From an uncultured Flavobacteriaceae bacterium (GTDB taxonomy: Bacteria > Bacteroidota > Bacteroidia > Flavobacteriales > Flavobacteriaceae), in contig CAJWPZ010000012.1 of assembly GCA_913045325.1 (NCBI GenBank), positions 1-47,000 on the forward strand: DNA of 47,000 bases, in the 5' to 3' direction. The notes beneath the pieces are model-generated. The model was not told where the DNA came from, made no database searches, and worked only from the letters and a program-made list of their open reading frames with translations. Position numbers and translations under genes: made by a program. Within the stretch, counting starts at the first letter, position 1; each line of letters opens with the position of its first letter. Positions 43,921-47,000 of this stretch are shown piece after piece.

Positions 43921-46900
43921 ATGCAAAATAAAGGACTCATTACACTATTTGCGATTTTGTTTGGTTTGGTAAGTTTATACCAATTATCATACACATATCT
44001 TGCAAATACAGTAGAAGACAATGCAACTCAGTATGCAAATACAAAGTTCACTAAAGATCAACCCAACAAAAGAGCAGCTGCAGAAGCCGCCTATCTTGAT
44101 AGCGTTTCTAGTTATCCAATTATGATGGGTATTGACTACAAAACCGCTAAAGAAAAAGAACTTAATAAAGGATTAGATTTAAAAGGGGGTATTAATGTGA
44201 TCCTCCAAATCTCTGTACAGGATATCTTAAAGGGATTATCAAATAATACTAAAGACCCTGCCTTTAATCAAGCACTTGCCAATGCCGGTGAATTACAGAA
44301 AGATTCTCAAGATACTTTTCTAGAGTCTTTTTACATCGCTTTTGAAGCATTGCCTGGTGATAATGTACTAGCCTCTCCAGATATTTTCTTTAACAAAGGA
44401 TTGGAAGATGATATTAATGCTAGTATGAACAATGATGAGGTAAAGAAAGTAATCAATAGAAAGATTGATGAATCTATTACATCGGCTTTTGAGGTATTGC
44501 GTAAGCGTATTGATAAATTTGGTGTAACACAACCAAACATTCAGCGTTTAGGAAACTCTGCACGTATATTGGTAGAATTACCTGGCGCCAAGGATAAAGA
44601 ACGTGTTTCTAAGCTATTACAAAGCACAGCTCAGCTTGAGTTTTGGGATGTATATAAGAGCGAAGAAATGGCAGGGTTTTTACAACTCGCCAATAATAAA
44701 GTAGCTCAGCTTGCAAAAGCTAACGAGGCTCCCGCTACCGAGGTTGAAAAACAAGATGCATCAGACACCCAAAGTACTGTTGATGATTTACTTGCTGGAG
44801 AAGAAGTAGAAGAAACAGAAGAGGAGCTTGAAAAGGCAAACCCATTATTTTCAAAACTAGTTTCTCCAGGATTTAATGGACGACCAGTTTTAGGGATTTT
44901 TAAATTAAAAGATACTGCTGTTGTAAATTCTTACCTGCGCATGTCTCAAGTAAGAGCTCTGTTGCCACAGCAACAACGTTTTACTAAGTTTATTTGGGAA
45001 AAGCCTGTAGAAACTCAGCTAACAGACGGAACCAAAGTAATGACCTCAGGACTATATGCTATTAAAGGCAATAGAGACATGAGAGCTCCACTAGCTGGAG
45101 GTGTTGTTACAGATGCTGCTCAAACCTATGACCAGTTTAGTAATGCCGCAGTTTCTATGCAGATGAATGGTAAGGGAGCTAAAATTTGGGAAGAGATGAC
45201 CAAAAATGCAAATAAAAATTCATCACAAATAGCCATTGTCTTAGATGATATTGTGTACTCTGCACCGGGTGTAACCTCTCCAGGAGGAATTGCTGGAGGT
45301 AGAAGTGAAATCACCGGAGATTTTACTATCACAGAAGGACAGGATTTAGCAAACGTTTTAAGAGCGGGTAAATTACCTGCTTCTGCAGATATCATTCAGG
45401 CAGAAGTTGTAGGACCAACTCTAGGAAAGGAAGCCATTACAAGTGGTATGATTTCTTTTGGTATTGCACTGCTTCTAGTATTGTTTTGGATGGTTGGTTA
45501 TTATGGTAAGGCTGGTGCTTTTGCCGATGTTGCCCTTATTGTAAACATCCTATTTATTTTTGGTGTACTTGCAGGTCTTGGAGCTGTATTAACACTTCCT
45601 GGTATTGCCGGTATTGTACTTACCATTGGTATCTCTGTAGATGCAAACGTACTTATATTTGAGCGTATTCGGGAAGAGCTGGCCAAAGGTAAGTCTCAAA
45701 AAGACAGTATCAAGGATGGTTTTCAAAACGCATTATCTTCAATTTTAGATGCCAATATTACTACAGGACTAACAGGTTTAATCCTGTTAATATTTGGAAC
45801 TGGACCAATTCAAGGTTTTGCAACTACGTTACTTATAGGTATTCTTACCTCTTTGTTTACTGCCATTTTTATAACAAGATTATTTATTGATAGTTATACC
45901 AAAAACGGGAAGCCACTGGCTTTTTCTACGCCGGTTACAAAAAACTTGTTTAAAGGTGTAAACATAAACTTTTTGGGTAAACGTAAGATAGCCTATGTGA
46001 TTTCTGCTATTTTGATTACCGTAAGTATAGGATCTTTAATTACAAATAGCCTTGATCAAGGTGTTGATTTTGTTGGAGGTAGAACATACACTGTTCGTTT
46101 CGCTCAAGATGTTGATGCCTCGGCCGTAGAGCAAGATTTAATTGCACAATTTAACAGTGCAGAAGCAAAAACCTATGGTGCCAATAACCAGTTAAAAATT
46201 ACTACAAAATACAAAGTAGGAGAGACTGGATCTGAAATTGATAACGAAGTACAAGTGAAACTATACGATGGTGTAAAATCTTACCTTCCGCAGGGCATGA
46301 CCTACGATGAGTTTAGAGAAGATAATACAGCAAAGATTGCTGGTATTATGGAGTACTATAAGGTGAGTCCTACCATTGCAGATGATATCAAGAAAAATTC
46401 TTTCTGGGCTGTATTTGGATCTTTATTTGTAGTGTTCTTGTACATCTTAGTACGTTTTAGAAGATGGCAATTTAGTTTGGGTGCTGTAGCAGCAGTATTC
46501 CATGATGTATTGTTGGTGTTGGGAGTATTCTCTTTAACGCAAAACATTATGCCATTTAGCATGGAGATTGACCAGTCATTCATCGCTGCGATATTAACGG
46601 TTATTGGATACTCATTAAATGATACCGTGGTTGTTTTTGACCGTATTAGAGAATACTTTAATGACAATCCAAAATGGGCATTTAGTAAAGTAATTAACAG
46701 CGCATTAAATAGTACATTAAGCCGTACGTTAAATACCTCTTTAACTACATTAATTGTACTGTTGTGTATCTTCTTTATTGGAGCAGAATCTATCCGAGGA
46801 CTTATATTTGCCCTTATGGTAGGTGTTGTAGTAGGAACTTACTCTTCACTGTTTATTGCAACTCCAGTGATGTATGATACTGTAAAGAAAAAAGCAAGTG

Positions 46901-46938
46901 ATTTGCTAGAAGTTAAAACTCAAGAAGTAGAAGCATAA
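43921..46938 (+). CDS. secDF: Protein translocase SecDF (fused)
   Basis: 1005 residues from ATG 43921; an in-frame TTG at 43900 is unlikely. The SecD part has an N-terminal helix, GLDLKGGINVILQ near 84, a periplasmic region with an acidic low-complexity insert near 280-305, and the RND-like GISVDANVLIFERIREEL near 570. The SecF part starts near 665, with GVDFVGGRTY near 716 and GYSLNDTVVVFDRIREYF near 895. SecDF uses the proton or sodium gradient to pull exported proteins from SecYEG. The fusion is normal in Bacteroidota. A strong terminator follows. Confidence 0.97.
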   Translation: MQNKGLITLFAILFGLVSLYQLSYTYLANTVEDNATQYANTKFTKDQPNKRAAAEAAYLDSVSSYPIMMGIDYKTAKEKELNKGLDLKGGINVILQISVQDILKGLSNNTKDPAFNQALANAGELQKDSQDTFLESFYIAFEALPGDNVLASPDIFFNKGLEDDINASMNNDEVKKVINRKIDESITSAFEVLRKRIDKFGVTQPNIQRLGNSARILVELPGAKDKERVSKLLQSTAQLEFWDVYKSEEMAGFLQLANNKVAQLAKANEAPATEVEKQDASDTQSTVDDLLAGEEVEETEEELEKANPLFSKLVSPGFNGRPVLGIFKLKDTAVVNSYLRMSQVRALLPQQQRFTKFIWEKPVETQLTDGTKVMTSGLYAIKGNRDMRAPLAGGVVTDAAQTYDQFSNAAVSMQMNGKGAKIWEEMTKNANKNSSQIAIVLDDIVYSAPGVTSPGGIAGGRSEITGDFTITEGQDLANVLRAGKLPASADIIQAEVVGPTLGKEAITSGMISFGIALLLVLFWMVGYYGKAGAFADVALIVNILFIFGVLAGLGAVLTLPGIAGIVLTIGISVDANVLIFERIREELAKGKSQKDSIKDGFQNALSSILDANITTGLTGLILLIFGTGPIQGFATTLLIGILTSLFTAIFITRLFIDSYTKNGKPLAFSTPVTKNLFKGVNINFLGKRKIAYVISAILITVSIGSLITNSLDQGVDFVGGRTYTVRFAQDVDASAVEQDLIAQFNSAEAKTYGANNQLKITTKYKVGETGSEIDNEVQVKLYDGVKSYLPQGMTYDEFREDNTAKIAGIMEYYKVSPTIADDIKKNSFWAVFGSLFVVFLYILVRFRRWQFSLGAVAAVFHDVLLVLGVFSLTQNIMPFSMEIDQSFIAAILTVIGYSLNDTVVVFDRIREYFNDNPKWAFSKVINSALNSTLSRTLNTSLTTLIVLLCIFFIGAESIRGLIFALMVGVVVGTYSSLFIATPVMYDTVKKKASDLLEVKTQEVEA

Positions 46939-46960
46939 GCTACTATTTCTAAGTATATAT

Positions 46961-46993
46961 AAAATGCCTTCTGGTTTTCCAGAAGGCATTTTT
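46961..46993 (+). terminator. Terminator after secDF
   Basis: A perfect 14-base stem AAAATGCCTTCTGG/CCAGAAGGCATTTT with a TTTT loop, ending in T residues, 22 bases after the stop. Confidence 0.9.
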
Positions 46994-47000
46994 GTTATTA

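Overview
The window looks like ordinary chromosome from a marine-type member of the Flavobacteriia (Bacteroidota). Supporting signs are low GC, promoters of the Bacteroidota type (TTG, about 20 bases, then TAnnTTTG), almost no Shine-Dalgarno sites, a fused secDF, a long-form NusB, a DUF3276/PUR-domain protein, a leucine dehydrogenase, BshB1 of bacillithiol synthesis, and SusC-free TonB uptake with lipoproteins. I recognise about 40 protein genes and one tRNA-His. There is no insertion sequence, prophage, CRISPR array or rRNA.

Layout. 1-9 kb: the end of an M24 peptidase, a methylcrotonyl-CoA-carboxylase-like beta subunit, a 59-residue membrane protein, ettA, a small transaldolase, a thioredoxin-fold lipoprotein without its CxxC, and a second ABC-F protein. 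9-13.4 kb: hutG-hutI (histidine degradation), a Cys/Met-metabolism PLP enzyme, bshB1 and tRNA-His. 13.4-20 kb (minus strand): a PutP-like symporter, a secreted M14 peptidase, a PUR-domain protein and an ABC exporter. 20-25.5 kb: leucine dehydrogenase, then nusB-DUF1573-yajC, pepT and pyrD. 25.5-29.6 kb: a LysE exporter, a small secreted cysteine-motif protein, an HMG-CoA-lyase-like gene, a 5'-nucleotidase lipoprotein and a haem-binding-domain protein.

29.7-36.1 kb is a compact uptake operon: DUF4856 lipoprotein, imelysin-like lipoprotein, a membrane protein homologous to vitamin K-dependent gamma-glutamyl carboxylase, and a FecA-like TonB-dependent receptor. It sits behind a textbook promoter flanked by a DtxR-like palindrome. 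I infer iron or other metal uptake, possibly with modification of a lipoprotein.

36-47 kb: guaB, a DUF2911 protein, two overlapping tiny membrane-protein genes, gyrB overlapping a DUF6588-like gene, mdh, a 203-residue membrane-anchored protein, and secDF. The 203-residue protein ends in Arg-Ala-Gly-Pro-Ile-Val directly upstream of secDF. This is the RAGP signature of the E. coli SecM arrest peptide, and secDF is the target of known arrest-peptide systems (VemP, ApdA/ApdP). A previously unnoticed Bacteroidota secretion-monitoring arrest peptide is my leading candidate for a new system here.

Genes for three steps of leucine breakdown (leucine dehydrogenase, the carboxylase beta subunit, HMG-CoA lyase) lie scattered in the window. 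Most convergent gene pairs are separated by strong hairpin terminators, and several genes have a -7 element so close to the start codon that a leaderless mRNA is likely.
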